From Verrucomicrobiota bacterium (GTDB taxonomy: Bacteria > Verrucomicrobiota > Verrucomicrobiia > Verrucomicrobiales > DEV007), in contig JAHDIL010000172.1 of assembly GCA_020630835.1 (NCBI GenBank), positions 1 through 5,097 on the forward strand: a stretch of 5,097 nt of DNA, in the 5' to 3' direction. The notes under the pieces are model-generated. The model ran no database searches. It was not told where the DNA came from and saw only the letters and a program-made list of their open reading frames with translations. The translations under genes were made by a program, and so were the position numbers. The first letter of the stretch is position 1. Every line of letters starts with the position of its first letter. Positions 1 to 5,097 of the stretch are shown one piece after another.

Positions 1-510
1 CTCGGCTAGAGTTTGGTGAGGGATGGAGAACATAAGGTCGATACTCACGTTCGGGATGCCAGCCGAGTGCAGCGTTTTGTAGGCTTCGATGGCTTCGGCA
101 GGAGAGTGATCGCGCCCAAGGGTGGTTAGCGTTTTTTGAGTGAAGGACTGCACGCCGAGCGAAATGCGATTTATCCCAAGATCGCGGACACGAGCGATTT
201 TTTCCTTCGAAAAGGTGGCGGGATTAGCTTCCAGTGTGAACTCGGTTGCGTCGCGTATCGGAAGTATCTCCTGCAGACCTGTAATCAGCCTGGTGAGCAG
301 GGTTTCGCTGAGAAAGGTCGGTGTCCCGCCACCCATGTAGACGGTATCAAAGCCAGTTTTAGGCAGCTCGTCACGCTCTCTCCGCCAGCGTGCTTCGGCG
401 AGCACCGCGTCTACGAATTCGGCGTTCGCGAGTTTCCCTGGTTTATGTTTGTAAAATCCACAGTAGGGGCAGATGTGGTGGCAGAAGGGGATATGGATGT
501 AGAGGGACAT
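1..510 (-). CDS. hemW: HemW-like radical SAM protein (heme chaperone family), N-terminal part only
   Basis: This is the first 170 codons of a radical SAM protein; the frame is open to the left edge, so the C-terminal half lies outside the window. Residues 1-9 read MSLYIHIPF and lead straight into the cluster motif C10-x3-C14-x2-C17, which binds the 4Fe-4S cluster. Position 19, where true coproporphyrinogen dehydrogenase HemN has a fourth cysteine, is phenylalanine, the HemW pattern. Further family marks are GGGTP at 60-64, EANP at 94-97, SLGVQS at 117-122, LGRDH at 131-135 and SIDLMFSIP at 156-164. Known members of the family bind heme and are thought to hand it to target proteins in the cytoplasm; they lack HemN's oxidase activity. 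The ATG at 510 is chosen because the conserved N-terminus begins there, 13 bases after the stop of the upstream gene. A GGGAAAG stretch in that gap is a modest ribosome site. Family membership is very likely; the exact biological role is inferred. Confidence 0.93.
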   Translation of the reverse strand, partial: MSLYIHIPFCHHICPYCGFYKHKPGKLANAEFVDAVLAEARWRRERDELPKTGFDTVYMGGGTPTFLSETLLTRLITGLQEILPIRDATEFTLEANPATFSKEKIARVRDLGINRISLGVQSFTQKTLTTLGRDHSPAEAIEAYKTLHSAGIPNVSIDLMFSIPHQTLAE

Positions 511-523
511 GGCTCGGCTTTCC

Positions 524-1009
524 CTAGAATCGTTTGCGCACCTCTCTCTCGCCTTCATATACGACACCGGTGTCATCTAGATGGCTGGTGATTATCTCGG
601 CATCTGCTAAAAACTTTGTTCCGGGCTTGATCCTTACGACTGGCGACACCACGCGCACGTTCTGATGAAACACCCCTGCATGGATCTCGGTGGACTCTCC
701 GCCGATGAGCACCAGCCTATGGTTTGTCTTTGGTGCGGTGTAAATAATGGAGCGACTGAGGACATAAGTGTCAGTTTTTGGCGCGGCCTCTATGTTGGCC
801 ACGTCTCCTTTTGCTACAATTGGGGTGTAGCCATCTCTCTCATAGGTGAAAGGGAAGAGATGGCGAGCCTTCCAGCCCATGTAGACGCCTGTGCAGGCTA
901 TCACAAAACCGCAGGCACAAACGAAGAAGATACACCCTAGCCCGCGGAATTTTCGTTTTCGCTGATCGGGTTCGATAGGCTCTAGAGTTGAGTTTTCAGG
1001 GGCCGACAT
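524..1009 (-). CDS. Unrecognised single-pass membrane protein upstream of hemW
   Basis: I do not recognise a family. From the ATG at 1009 the product has 161 residues. Residues 1-22 are polar and end in a basic patch (RKRKFR, 17-22). One strongly hydrophobic segment follows at about 24-46, rich in Gly, Cys and Phe, ending at GVYMGWKARH. Residues 50-161 are soluble and valine/isoleucine rich with regularly spaced beta-type stretches (about 80-90, 98-103, 117-127, 133-140, 148-152), and the end is very charged (EREVRKRF). The basic patch before the segment suggests an N-in, C-out inner-membrane anchor with the C-terminal part in the periplasm. An ATG at 1081 would add 24 residues, but that extension is Arg/Trp rich and overlaps the start of the divergent gene, so the shorter form is preferred. 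No clear ribosome site precedes either start. Its stop lies 13 bases before hemW, so the two are probably co-transcribed. No function can be given. Confidence 0.75.
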   Translation of the reverse strand: MSAPENSTLEPIEPDQRKRKFRGLGCIFFVCACGFVIACTGVYMGWKARHLFPFTYERDGYTPIVAKGDVANIEAAPKTDTYVLSRSIIYTAPKTNHRLVLIGGESTEIHAGVFHQNVRVVSPVVRIKPGTKFLADAEIITSHLDDTGVVYEGEREVRKRF

Positions 1010-1079
1010 TCGTGACCATGGCCTGTATCTCCGTTGTTGCCAAGTGCGCAGGCTGAGTGATGATGAAACACTGTCCCGC
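1010..1079. other. Divergent gap between the membrane-protein gene and the glycosyltransferase gene
   Basis: This 70-base stretch separates two divergently read genes and should hold the start signals of both. I searched both strands for paired -35/-10 hexamers and found none better than chance. The nearest candidates, TTGCCA at 1037 on plus and TTGGCA on minus, lack a good -10 box at the right distance. Neither gene has a clear Shine-Dalgarno sequence. The gap shrinks or disappears if the longer alternative starts (GTG at 1044 on plus, ATG at 1081 on minus) are used. Confidence 0.45.
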
Positions 1080-1985
1080 ATGCCTCAGGTCTCTGTTATT
1101 ATCCCCACGTATCAGCGCACCCAGCTGCTGGAGCGAGCCGTGAGGAGTGTCATCAGCCAACAAGGAGAGATTTCCTATGAGCTCATCGTTGTTGATGATG
1201 GTTCTGAAGAGGGCGTGCGCCGGACCAATGCCTCGTTACGCGAGGAACTTGAGCGGCGGGGAGTTCGATGGATACAGCTCGAAAAAAATGGAGGAGTTGC
1301 TGCAGCTCGAAATACAGGAGCTGCTGATGCCACGGGAGACTGGATCGCTTTTCTCGACTCGGACGATGTTTGGGGAAGCGATAAACTTCGAGCTCAGCTC
1401 AGGTTTCACGGCGAAAACCCGCACTTTCTCGTGTCGCAATCGACCGAACGCTGGGTGCGAGATGGCAAAGCCATCAGGCGCCCCAAACATTGGCAGCAGC
1501 GGAGCGGGGATTTGTTTGCGCAGGCGGTAGAGCGCTGTAGCATCGGGCCATCATGCGTGATGATAGCCTGCGAGGTCTGGGATGAGCTCGGCGGCTTTGA
1601 TCCGCGGTTCCGTGTGTGTGAAGACTACGAACTCTGGCTGCGCCTGACGGCGCGTTATCAGGTGGGGCTTGTGCCAGACAGTTCACCTGCTGGCGACGCA
1701 TCAGTGGAGAAGCATGCCGGCCACGAGGGGCAATTGTCGATCGAGACCCCAGCAATGGATCGCTGGAGACTGCTGGCTTTGCAGAAAGCCACGACACAGC
1801 AGGGCTACTTCGGCAAGAGGCAGACCGGAATGATCCGCGCGGCCCTGAGGCAAAAAGCAGAGATCCTCCAGAAAGGAGCTGAAAAGCGCGGGTTACTGCG
1901 CGATGCGTCGCATTACGCTCAAATCGGTAGCACTGTTCCTCGTGAGGTTTTGGCTTGGCTCAGAAACCAATGTTATAATTTATAG
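1080..1985 (+). CDS. Family 2 glycosyltransferase (GT-A fold)
   Basis: The 301-residue product is a soluble family 2 glycosyltransferase, which transfers a sugar from a nucleotide-sugar donor at the cytoplasmic side. The N-terminal nucleotide-binding core is typical: VSVIIPTYQR at 4-13, VVDDGS at 37-42, NGGVAAARNTG at 70-80, and FLDSDDVW at 91-98, whose DSDD holds the metal/donor aspartates. GGFDPRF at 171-177 followed by CEDYELWLRL at 180-189 carries the usual acidic pair (E181, D182) of the acceptor side. KHAGHEGQLS at 211-220 followed by MDRWRLLALQKA matches a C-terminal block seen in a subset of the family. The last 70 residues look helical, with no membrane segment. The ATG at 1080 is chosen because it puts the conserved core at residue 4; a GTG at 1044 would add 12 residues without similarity. 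Donor and acceptor cannot be read from the sequence. It is not in a visible glycan cluster. Its end overlaps the convergent autotransporter gene by 26 bases. Confidence 0.92.
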   Translation: MPQVSVIIPTYQRTQLLERAVRSVISQQGEISYELIVVDDGSEEGVRRTNASLREELERRGVRWIQLEKNGGVAAARNTGAADATGDWIAFLDSDDVWGSDKLRAQLRFHGENPHFLVSQSTERWVRDGKAIRRPKHWQQRSGDLFAQAVERCSIGPSCVMIACEVWDELGGFDPRFRVCEDYELWLRLTARYQVGLVPDSSPAGDASVEKHAGHEGQLSIETPAMDRWRLLALQKATTQQGYFGKRQTGMIRAALRQKAEILQKGAEKRGLLRDASHYAQIGSTVPREVLAWLRNQCYNL

Positions 1986-4308
1986 CACCGCTGATTGATG
2001 GGTCGCTGCCCTCTGTGGAACCAAAGATGGCACCGCGCAGCACCTGGTCCTCAAATACCTCGTAGCTGAACTCTACACCAATACGGCCCCAAAGAGAACT
2101 CAAGTCCTCGTTTCTAAACGAAAAGGGTGTAATGCCGACAATCGAGCCGCTTACATTTGTTTCTTGGTCAAAGCGCTGCACCGCTTCGGCGATAAAGCGC
2201 AAGTCTGCCCTTTCATTGAGATCCATATCAAGATCAAGCCCCAAGCGCAGCTCGTGAGCCTTCTGGGTCTGCGCATCGAACCTTACAGGGAAGCCCCCAC
2301 CTGTTTCGGTGTAGCCATCAACTTTCGTGTCCAAATAGGTCCAGCCAACGCGCGGGGTAATGGAAAGCGCTCCTAGGCGCGCTGCATTCTTCCAGTCCGC
2401 ACGCAGTCGAAAGGAACGTGACTTGCCAAGGGTAAAGCCTCGCGAGCTGTCAGAAAGGCCGGCATTTAGGTAGCCACGGCGCACGTTTGCATCAAAGTCG
2501 CCGGCATACAGGAGACCGGAAAAGATGAGAGAAGTATCAGGGATGCGGTAATTCGCTTCAGCCAAGATGTAGTTTCCATCGATAGATGCCTCACCGCTGA
2601 ACGGAAGGTCTTGGTCGATCAATGTCCGACCGAAACCAACCCCAAAGCGCACATTTTCATCTCCAATGTTGCGCGATGCTCCGAGTTCCCCCGACTGGAT
2701 GTCATAATTCAATTCTCCATGGTTTCCAAAGTCGCCGGTTGCCCACGTATGCCAACCGTTTTCACCGACTGAATTGTCCATGAGAAGGCGGTGGTGAGCA
2801 CCGTTTATTGTCAAATTGCTGAAAGAAGAAAGGGTTGCACCGAAGGCTGTCGAGGATGAAAGGCTGCGCGCAAGATCTTCATTCAGTGAAAGTAAACCGA
2901 AACCAGGAGTGATGCCGTTCAAGCCTGGTGACATTGCGTTGGGATTGGACGCGCTCTGCTGAGCACTCTCGGCCAGCGACTCCGCGCGAGCAATGGCAAA
3001 AGAACGGTCGCTGATCGCGAGCGGGGCACCTGAAGAATCCGTGAGGTCCGCAATCAAAACAATAGTGCCATCCTCGCTAATTCCGGTGGCGAACTCGTAT
3101 TGGGCGATACTGCCTACGGCTACCCCGCTGGCCTCGAGCCAGGACTTCACGGTGATTGCTTTCTCGCCTGTCCACAATATAGCGACGTTTTGTTGAGGTT
3201 GGAAATTGCCGTAGTATAGCCCCATAGAGTCTGCTTGATCGACAAAGAGACGAGCGACATCCTGAGGAATTGAGGCTTGTTGGTTAAGGAACTCTAGAAC
3301 AGGGGCGATCTCAGTTTCACCAGCTTCAAAAGCAGAAAGTAGAGGATCTAAACCCGCTGGGAGTCCACCGTTCGAGCCGTAGGCAGCTCTCAGATCAGCG
3401 ACAGTCTTGCTGGGGGCAATCTGAGTGCCTACAGCTACCGAACCATCAGCGGTTAGGTCTATCAGAGCTCCATGCAGAACTGCTTGGACTTGAGTAATAT
3501 CAGCACTCTTCCAGACGGTGGCCAGAGCTCCAGCGGCGCCGACGATGGTAGAACCATCCTGACTGATCGCATGCGCCTCCCCAAAATACGGTGTTGTGGG
3601 TAGAGACCCATAGAGCTTTTCAGCTAGAGGGAGGCGAGCAAGTTCACGGAGGCCATTGGTGGGATCCCATATGAATGAACTTTCGTTCGCGCCCGCAGCG
3701 GTAGATGTGCCTACGACGACCCCTGAGTTGCTCAAGGAGTTCGCGTCTGCTTCGCGCCCCCCAAAGCCAAAACCAAGGCTATTCTGGGGGGTTCCTGGTA
3801 GGATGCCGATAACATCGCTCGTGTTATTAGTAAGATCCCAGCGAACGGCAGGGCTATCGCTCAGCCCGTTGGTAAGAGATCCGCCAGCATAGTTGCCGTT
3901 ATCACTTAGAGAGAAAACATAGGCAGAGGAGAATCCCGCGGGAGTTTCGAGCTGCTGCAACCCTGTTTCGGTCGAAAATAGAAAAGCCTCTGCGGTAAAC
4001 CCGGGAGTCGGGCTCGCGGGCTGGCGTGATACGACTAACTTTGTCCCGTCGGTGTTGATCGAGTGCAAAAAAGTGTCAAACCGGAATGAGGCATCCCCGA
4101 CCAAGCTCGTTTCGAGAAAGCCAGAAGTTGCTGAATAACGATCTATGCTTCCTGCACCGCTCTCAGCAAACAAAGTGGACCCATCGCCCGATATGCTCAT
4201 GATCCCGTGTCTCGCCAACGCACCTGAATCGTCAAGGATAGGTGTGAGTTGAGCAAACGCGGAGGTGGCGATGAAATTAAAACATGTGAAAATGAGAAGG
4301 TTCTTCAT
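1960..4308 (-). CDS. Autotransporter with HAF-like repeat passenger and C-terminal beta-barrel
   Basis: The 782-residue product is a complete type V autotransporter. Residues 1-19 are a Sec signal peptide (MKN, hydrophobic core, AFA) with cleavage expected before Q20. The passenger, about 20-440, contains seven copies of a degenerate 'S-hydrophobic-S-x-DG' motif with the glycine near 43, 88, 138, 196, 252, 289 and 414. Several are preceded by an 'AxxW(D)xxxG' strand, as in VRWD (155-158), FIWDPTNG (212-219) and VAILWTG (375-381). This is the HAF-type repeat pattern, probably forming a beta-propeller. Residues about 300-372 form a non-repetitive, helix-like insert. Residues 440-515 are a linker with a likely pore helix ending in NGAHHRLL (502-509). 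The barrel follows and ends in YNIGF, with the terminal phenylalanine typical of outer-membrane barrels. It should be exported by Sec, inserted by BAM and displayed at the surface. No protease triad or adhesion motif is visible, so the passenger's ligand is unknown. No strong ribosome site precedes the ATG at 4308. Confidence 0.9.
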   Translation of the reverse strand: MKNLLIFTCFNFIATSAFAQLTPILDDSGALARHGIMSISGDGSTLFAESGAGSIDRYSATSGFLETSLVGDASFRFDTFLHSINTDGTKLVVSRQPASPTPGFTAEAFLFSTETGLQQLETPAGFSSAYVFSLSDNGNYAGGSLTNGLSDSPAVRWDLTNNTSDVIGILPGTPQNSLGFGFGGREADANSLSNSGVVVGTSTAAGANESSFIWDPTNGLRELARLPLAEKLYGSLPTTPYFGEAHAISQDGSTIVGAAGALATVWKSADITQVQAVLHGALIDLTADGSVAVGTQIAPSKTVADLRAAYGSNGGLPAGLDPLLSAFEAGETEIAPVLEFLNQQASIPQDVARLFVDQADSMGLYYGNFQPQQNVAILWTGEKAITVKSWLEASGVAVGSIAQYEFATGISEDGTIVLIADLTDSSGAPLAISDRSFAIARAESLAESAQQSASNPNAMSPGLNGITPGFGLLSLNEDLARSLSSSTAFGATLSSFSNLTINGAHHRLLMDNSVGENGWHTWATGDFGNHGELNYDIQSGELGASRNIGDENVRFGVGFGRTLIDQDLPFSGEASIDGNYILAEANYRIPDTSLIFSGLLYAGDFDANVRRGYLNAGLSDSSRGFTLGKSRSFRLRADWKNAARLGALSITPRVGWTYLDTKVDGYTETGGGFPVRFDAQTQKAHELRLGLDLDMDLNERADLRFIAEAVQRFDQETNVSGSIVGITPFSFRNEDLSSLWGRIGVEFSYEVFEDQVLRGAIFGSTEGSDPSISGAINYNIGF
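1963..2766 (-). other. Autotransporter beta-barrel domain (C-terminal translocator)
   Basis: Residues about 515-782 show alternating hydrophobic/polar strands separated by short turns and longer loops, in an arrangement fitting the usual 12-strand autotransporter barrel of about 260-280 residues. Clear strands include HTWATGDFG near the start, VRFGVGFGRTLI (553-564), YILAEANYRI (580-589), SLIFSGLLYAGDFD (593-606), FRLRADWKNAARLG (633-646), ITPRVGWTYLDTKVDGY (650-666), HELRLGLDLDMDL (685-697), DLRFIAEAVQRF (702-713) and LWGRIGVEFSYEVF (739-752). It ends in AINYNIGF; the C-terminal aromatic residue is the recognition signal for the BAM machinery in known barrels. Confidence 0.9.
4252..4308 (-). 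other. Sec signal peptide of the autotransporter, cleavage expected before Gln20
   Basis: Residues 1-19 have a short basic start (MKN), a hydrophobic core (LLIFTCFNFIATS) and an AFA ending that fits signal peptidase I at -3/-1. The first mature residues would be QLTPILDD. An exposed N-terminal glutamine is the substrate of the enzyme encoded by the neighbouring gene. C9 is not in a lipobox, so lipoprotein processing is unlikely. Confidence 0.85.
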
Positions 4309-4370
4309 ACTTTCGGGAGCGGTAAGCTAGGAACAGAGTTAGCACAGTCAATGAAATTTCTCGTCCTTTC
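4309..4370. other. Short gap between the cyclotransferase and autotransporter genes
   Basis: The 62 bases hold no hairpin with a T-run, so nothing obvious stops read-through from the cyclotransferase gene into the autotransporter gene. On the minus strand a TTGACT hexamer (4351-4346) is followed after 16 bases by TAGCTT (4329-4324). This is a poor promoter candidate because the -10 matches only at three positions and the leader would be about ten bases. Co-transcription from an upstream promoter outside the window is the simpler reading. Confidence 0.5.
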
Positions 4371-5097
4371 TTACTCTATCTTCACCCAATACGCCCGAGG
4401 CCAGAGCTTACCGGTAACCAATAAGCGGCCAGACTCCTCGTGCCAGGCGATACCGTTGAGAACCGCTTGCTCATCCCTAGGCCTGGGGCGCTCCACGCCA
4501 GCCAGATTTAGCGTTCCGATCACGGCACCTGTCGCCGGATTAATTTGCAGGATTTGATCGCTGTGCCAGACATTTGCGAACAGCTGACCGTCTACGTATT
4601 CGAGCTCGTTGAGGTCTGCTACTGGTGTTCCGTTGCGAGTCACAGTGAAGCTTGAGAGAACCCCGAAGCTCTCCGGATCCAGCATTTGAATCTGAGAAGA
4701 ACCATTGCTCATATAGAGAGCTTGGCCATCGCTTGTTAGCCCCCAGCCCTCGCCTTTGTAGCTGAAGGTGCCGAGTCGTTCGAAAGTGTCCCGTTCAAAG
4801 ATAAAACCTGTCTCATTTTCCCAGCTCAGAACGACGATGCGATTGCCAATCAGGCAGAGCCCCTCGCCGAAAACCTCATTTGGCAAAGCTCGTCGCCTGA
4901 GCACGGCTCCCGTTTCCGGGTCTAGCTCTCGCAGTTCACTGCGTTCGTATTTTCCTGTGCTCTCGAAGAGACGTCCCTGTTGGAAAGCAAACCCTTGGGT
5001 GAAAGCTTCCTTATCGTGAGGAACGGTTCCTTCACTTCTGAATTTCAGCTCATCGACCTGCAAAGATGGCTGGCAAGAGCTCAGACCGCCCAGCACC
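4371..5097 (-). CDS. Glutaminyl-peptide cyclotransferase, probable lipoprotein, N-terminus cut by window edge
   Basis: The enzyme turns N-terminal glutamine of peptides and proteins into pyroglutamate with release of ammonia. The 241 visible residues, numbered from the GTG at 5096, carry nearly every conserved block of the bacterial/plant-type enzyme, a five-bladed propeller: AFTQGF (31-36), LFESTGKYERS (43-53), FGEG (76-79), GEGWGL (115-120), NELE (163-166), ANVW (174-177), NGIA (214-217) and TGKLWP (228-233). The glutamate of the ESTG block corresponds to the residue proposed as catalytic in the family. The catalytic domain is complete, ending 13 residues after the TGK block begins. Residues 5-8 (LSSC) form a lipobox, so the true start and most of the signal peptide lie to the right of the window, and the GTG is probably not the start. 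The residue after Cys is Gln, not Asp, so outer-membrane sorting is expected by the E. coli rule. The autotransporter gene follows after 62 bases on the same strand. Confidence 0.95.
   Translation of the reverse strand, partial: VLGGLSSCQPSLQVDELKFRSEGTVPHDKEAFTQGFAFQQGRLFESTGKYERSELRELDPETGAVLRRRALPNEVFGEGLCLIGNRIVVLSWENETGFIFERDTFERLGTFSYKGEGWGLTSDGQALYMSNGSSQIQMLDPESFGVLSSFTVTRNGTPVADLNELEYVDGQLFANVWHSDQILQINPATGAVIGTLNLAGVERPRPRDEQAVLNGIAWHEESGRLLVTGKLWPRAYWVKIE
5073..5084 (-). other. Lipobox of the cyclotransferase
   Basis: The codons read L-S-S-C, matching the signal peptidase II consensus [LVI][ASTVI][GAS]C. They are preceded by hydrophobic VLGG running off the edge and followed by a short polar linker (QPSLQVDELKF) before the catalytic domain. 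The cysteine at 5075-5073 would be lipidated and become residue 1 of the mature protein. Confidence 0.75.

Noticed and set aside
136..591. Open frame of 151 codons on the plus strand over the hemW start
   Set aside because: It lies antisense to a well-conserved radical SAM sequence, and its translation shows no family pattern.
665..940. Open frame of 91 codons on the plus strand
   Set aside because: It lies antisense to the membrane-protein gene, whose anchor, charge pattern and spacing to hemW make better sense.
1044..1079. Longer glycosyltransferase start at GTG 1044
   Set aside because: The added 12 residues show no similarity to the family, there is no ribosome site, and the conserved core begins right after the ATG at 1080. 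It cannot be fully excluded.
1938..1965. Possible hairpin (GGTTT ... AAACC) at the end of the glycosyltransferase gene
   Set aside because: The stem is only five pairs with a 13-base loop, lies inside coding sequence and has no T-run, so it is not a credible terminator.
1080..4308. Idea that the glycosyltransferase modifies the neighbouring autotransporter
   Set aside because: Known autotransporter glycosyltransferases that I can recall belong to other families, and the gene is on the opposite strand. Nothing in the sequence supports the link beyond adjacency.
4324..4351. Possible promoter TTGACT-16-TAGCTT before the autotransporter
   Set aside because: The -10 box matches the consensus at only three positions, and transcription would begin about ten bases before the ATG. 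It is not strong enough to annotate.
4353..4360. Perfect 8-base palindrome GAAATTTC in the gap before the autotransporter
   Set aside because: It is too short and AT-rich to call an operator, with no extension on either side and no second copy nearby.

Overview
The window looks like chromosomal DNA of a diderm (Gram-negative-type) bacterium. The evidence is one type V autotransporter with an outer-membrane beta-barrel, one probable lipoprotein, and a HemW-type radical SAM protein. The HemW variant (CHHICPYCGFYKH near the start, SIDLMFSIP further in) and the mix of genes remind me of marine Verrucomicrobiota of the Opitutae/Puniceicoccales type. That placement is from memory and has not been tested. 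I saw no tRNA, rRNA, insertion sequence, CRISPR array or long repeat, and no stretch over 300 bases lacks a gene.

Layout from left to right. Positions 1-510 (minus) hold the N-terminal 170 codons of hemW, cut by the left edge. Positions 524-1009 (minus) hold an unrecognised 161-residue protein with one membrane segment. It lies 13 bases upstream of hemW and is probably in the same transcript. A short divergent gap of 70 bases follows. Positions 1080-1985 (plus) hold a family 2 glycosyltransferase. It runs tail to tail into 1960-4308 (minus), a 782-residue autotransporter, and the two coding regions share 26 bases. Upstream of the autotransporter on the same strand, after 62 bases, 4371-5097 (minus) encodes nearly all of a glutaminyl-peptide cyclotransferase. 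Its lipoprotein signal is cut by the right edge.

How the genes may work together. HemW and the small membrane protein form one probable unit, and the glycosyltransferase stands alone on the other strand. The most interesting link is between the last two genes. The cyclotransferase converts N-terminal glutamine of exported proteins to pyroglutamate. The neighbouring autotransporter has a signal peptide whose best cleavage site (AFA/QL) leaves glutamine as the first mature residue. The pair may therefore be an enzyme and a substrate encoded side by side. The autotransporter passenger itself is a chain of seven HAF-like 'IS-DG' repeats, suggesting a beta-propeller-like surface domain, interrupted by a helical insert.
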